DNA of 64,000 nt, taken from the NCBI RefSeq assembly GCF_000740785.1, contig NZ_JFZB01000005.1:1-64000 (forward strand), read 5' to 3'. This document shows positions 62,233 to 64,000 of the stretch, in pieces. Made by a program: the position numbers and the translations under genes. A model generated the notes under the pieces. That model saw only the letters and a list, made by a program, of their open reading frames with translations. It did not search any database and was not told the origin of the DNA. The stretch comes from Paenirhodobacter enshiensis. Lineage in GTDB: Bacteria; Pseudomonadota; Alphaproteobacteria; Rhodobacterales; Rhodobacteraceae. Each line of letters starts with the position of its first letter. Position 1 is the first letter of the stretch.

Positions 62233-63600
62233 TCAGTTCGCCGGCTGGACCTGGTTGCCGACCACCGTCTGACCGGACTTCAGACCGATCGGCAGGCTGT
62301 CGATATAGGCGTTGGGCTTGTGGCCGTCGTAGCGGATGCCGTCGATGAAATCGCTCGTCGGGGCCTTGTAGCCGTCGCTGTCGAGCGGGAAGTCAGACGC
62401 CTTCGCCTTGCCCTCATCGACCAGCATCTTCGCGGCCTTCACGTAGATCTCGGGCTTGTAGACCGACTTCGCGACTTCTTCGTACCAGCTGTCGGGCTTG
62501 GTGTCCGGGATCTGGCCCCAGCGGCGCATCTGGGTCAGATACCAGATTGCATCCGAGTAATAGGGATAGGTCGCATAGTAGCGGAAGAACACGTTGAAAT
62601 CCGGGACCTTGCGCTTGTCGCCCTTCTCGTATTCGAAGGTCCCGGTCATCGAGTTGGCGATCACGCCCGGATCGGCACCGACATATTCCGGTTTCGCCAG
62701 GATCTTCACCGCCTCGGCGCGGTTGGCGTCGTCGTTCTCGTCGAGCCAGATCGCGGCGCGGATCAGCGCCTTGGTCACCGCAAGCGTGGTGTTGGGGTAT
62801 TTCTCGGTGAATTCGGCGGTCATGCCGAACACCTTCTCGGGGTTGTTCTTCCAGATCTCGTCATCGGTGATGACCGGAACGCCGATGCCCTTGGCGACGG
62901 CCTGCTGGTTCCACGGCTCGCCCACGCAATAGCCGGAGATGGTGCCCGCCTCGAGCGTCGCCGGCATCTGCGGCGGCGGCGTGACGGAAAGCAGCACATC
63001 CGCGCCGATCTGGCCCGAGGTATCCTGCTGCGAGTAGAAGCCCGGCTTCAGCCCGCCCGCGGCCAGCCAGTAGCGCAGTTCGTAATTGTGGGTCGAAACC
63101 GGGAACACCATGCCCATGTTGAACGGCTTGCCCGCGGCGCGATACTCGGCCACCACCGGCGCCAGCGCCTTGGCGGAGATCGGATGCTCCGGCTTGCCGT
63201 CGTCCCCGAGCGCGATGTTCTTCTTCATCTCGTCCCAGACCGAGTTCGACACGGTGATCGCGTTGCCGTTCAGGTCCATCGAGATCGGGGTGACGATATG
63301 CGCCTTGGTACCGTAACCGATGGTCGCGGCAAGCGGCTGGCCCGCCAGCATATGCGCGCCGTCGAGCTGGCCGTCGATCACGCGGTCGAGCAGCACTTTC
63401 CAGTTCGCCTGCGGCTCCAGCGTGACGAACAGCCCCTCGTCCTCGAAATAGCCCTTCTCATAGGCCACGGCGAGCGGTGCCATGTCGGTCAGCTTGATGA
63501 ACCCGAACTTCAGCTGATCCTTCTCGAGGTCCAGCGTCGCGGCGAAGGCCGGCGCGGTCAGCATGGTGGTGGTCGCGATGACCGTCAGCAGTCTGAGCAT
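62233..63600 (-). CDS. nrtA: Nitrate ABC transporter substrate-binding protein
   Basis: Periplasmic nitrate/nitrite-binding protein of the NrtA/CmpA family, 455 residues. Sec signal [19 protein letters not shown]. The mature part shows [53 protein letters not shown] and the C-terminal [19 protein letters not shown]. The ATG at 63600 follows AGGGACAAGAG; the frame is open for 20 more codons upstream. First structural gene of the operon, behind an attenuator-like leader. Confidence 0.95.
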   Translation of the reverse strand: MLRLLTVIATTTMLTAPAFAATLDLEKDQLKFGFIKLTDMAPLAVAYEKGYFEDEGLFVTLEPQANWKVLLDRVIDGQLDGAHMLAGQPLAATIGYGTKAHIVTPISMDLNGNAITVSNSVWDEMKKNIALGDDGKPEHPISAKALAPVVAEYRAAGKPFNMGMVFPVSTHNYELRYWLAAGGLKPGFYSQQDTSGQIGADVLLSVTPPPQMPATLEAGTISGYCVGEPWNQQAVAKGIGVPVITDDEIWKNNPEKVFGMTAEFTEKYPNTTLAVTKALIRAAIWLDENDDANRAEAVKILAKPEYVGADPGVIANSMTGTFEYEKGDKRKVPDFNVFFRYYATYPYYSDAIWYLTQMRRWGQIPDTKPDSWYEEVAKSVYKPEIYVKAAKMLVDEGKAKASDFPLDSDGYKAPTSDFIDGIRYDGHKPNAYIDSLPIGLKSGQTVVGNQVQPAN

Positions 63601-63652
63601 TCTCTTGTCCCTGTTGGCTATGTGGCGAAGGGGCGAAGGCGAAACGCGAAAA

Positions 63653-63708
63653 AGCCGCACGACATGAACGCAATCCCACGGAATGGGACTGGATCAGGTC
63701 GAGCGGCT
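63653..63708 (-). terminator. Intrinsic terminator in the nas leader (probable NasT-controlled attenuator)
   Basis: On the minus strand AGCCGC-T-CGAC pairs with GTCG-T-GCGGCT and is followed by TTTTCGC. Inside lies a second hairpin TCCCA-TTCCG-TGGGA (63688-63674). It sits 53 bases before the nrtA start, so readthrough is needed to express the operon. Confidence 0.75.
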
Positions 63709-63714
63709 GTGCTC

Positions 63715-63763
63715 GGCGTTCCGCGGCATCGCGGATGAAACTGTCAGGAAGGCCCGGAACGCC
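63715..63763 (-). promoter_or_regulatory. Structured leader upstream of the nas terminator
   Basis: On the minus strand GGCGTTCC (63763-63756) pairs with GGAACGCC (63722-63715), enclosing a CCGCG-ATGC-CGCGG hairpin. It lies six bases before the terminator stem. ANTAR proteins such as NasT bind tandem hairpins with six-base loops; I could not match such loops clearly here. Confidence 0.5.
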
Positions 63764-63804
63764 ATTGCTCCGTTACGCCCAAGCTGCGGCATTCAGGGGG
63801 CAGG

Positions 63805-63846
63805 CGTCAACATCAGCCCGGCATGAGGGATGCGAAAATCGGCATC
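63805..63846 (-). promoter_or_regulatory. Candidate nas operon promoter and upstream inverted repeat
   Basis: On the minus strand TTGACG (63810-63805) may be the -35; no good -10 follows, as expected for an activated promoter. Upstream lies GATGC-N8-GCATC (63846-63829), a possible activator site, for example for NtrC. Confidence 0.45.
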
Positions 63847-63889
63847 TGAGCTTCGCCGTTCCACCTGTCGCCCAAATTTTACCGTTTCT

Positions 63890-64000
63890 TCACGCCTCGG
63901 GGTCAAAAATCCAGCCATCGAAGAATGCGTCCGGGGGAAGAATCACCTCTCCGTTCAGACCCGCCACCGTCTGAGGAACGGTGTTCGCGCCCTCGATCCG
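63890..64000 (-). CDS. nasS: C-terminal fragment of a probable NasS nitrate sensor (cut by the window edge)
   Basis: An uninterrupted frame runs from the window edge to TGA at 63890, giving 36 residues that end with GEVILPPDAFFDGWIFDPEA. NasS is a cytoplasmic NrtA-like nitrate sensor that holds the antiterminator NasT; its family often ends in a PDxFFDGRxFDP segment as I recall, and nasTS usually lies next to the nas operon. The assignment rests on this short tail and context. Confidence 0.65.
   Translation of the reverse strand, partial: RIEGANTVPQTVAGLNGEVILPPDAFFDGWIFDPEA

Overview
The window is high-GC chromosomal DNA from an alphaproteobacterium, most likely a member of the Rhodobacteraceae. 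This rests on remembered gene content and order: ccrM next to rnhB, kdsD-lptC-lptA-lptB-hpf-ptsN, glnK-amtB, a DUF5928-type glycosyltransferase, and repeated intergenic GGGGCTCTGCCCC / CCCGGGATATTT elements. I see no rRNA, tRNA, CRISPR array, insertion sequence or phage gene, so it reads as core chromosome with a few accessory blocks.

Layout: 76-1673 (-) periplasmic methionine sulfoxide reductase msrPQ; 1824-4415 (+) smpB, sseA and an aromatic/aspartate aminotransferase; 4550-7644 (+) a MarR-regulated EmrAB efflux operon; 7732-9418 (-) glnK-amtB; 9682-11931 (+) a class A penicillin-binding protein; 12025-13393 (-) mlaA-mlaC; 13649-17273 (+) an orphan type I secretion ATPase/adaptor pair and a hypothetical gene; 17566-18741 (-) patB; 18916-20886 (+) def, a degenerate deformylase paralogue and fmt; 21055-22663 (+) small membrane proteins with an SPFH/NfeD pair; 22839-24976 mtgA, a CAP lipoprotein and an L,D-transpeptidase; 25155-30041 hemH, a methyltransferase, comF-grxC-nitrilase-marR and a LysE exporter; 30248-32660 (-) ccrM, rnhB and a Gly/Trp/His-rich secreted protein; 32903-35281 (+) the carboxyspermidine polyamine pathway; 35411-36358 (-) fused msrBA; 36503-41316 (+) rnd-kdsD-lptCAB-hpf-ptsN; 41445-50437 (-) sulfotransferase, glycosyltransferases, galE, galU, kdsB and cysQ; 50519-51583 (-) a LacI-type regulator; 51956-64000 (-) the nitrate assimilation cluster cobA-nasA-nirD-nirB-(GAF)-nrtCD-nrtB-nrtA and the tail of nasS.

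How the parts work together: the nitrate block forms one leftward operon that imports nitrate (NrtA, NrtB, NrtCD), reduces it to nitrite (NasA) and ammonium (NirBD), and makes siroheme for NirB (CobA); its leader contains an intrinsic terminator of the kind relieved by NasT. The rightward kdsD-lpt operon and the leftward kdsB/galU/galE/glycosyltransferase/sulfotransferase block both serve the cell envelope; CysQ can remove the PAP that the sulfotransferase would produce.

Most notable: (1) six copies of a two-hairpin intergenic element whose second hairpin changes sequence but keeps pairing; (2) an in-frame amber codon near the 3' end of nrtB, with the expected C-terminus still encoded after it; (3) a deformylase paralogue that lost its Cys ligand and catalytic Glu; (4) a three-repeat GAF-like protein inside the nitrate operon; (5) an attenuator in the nas leader; (6) a GANTC site inside the likely ccrM promoter; (7) a LacI-type operator on a promoter that points into a structured region without genes.
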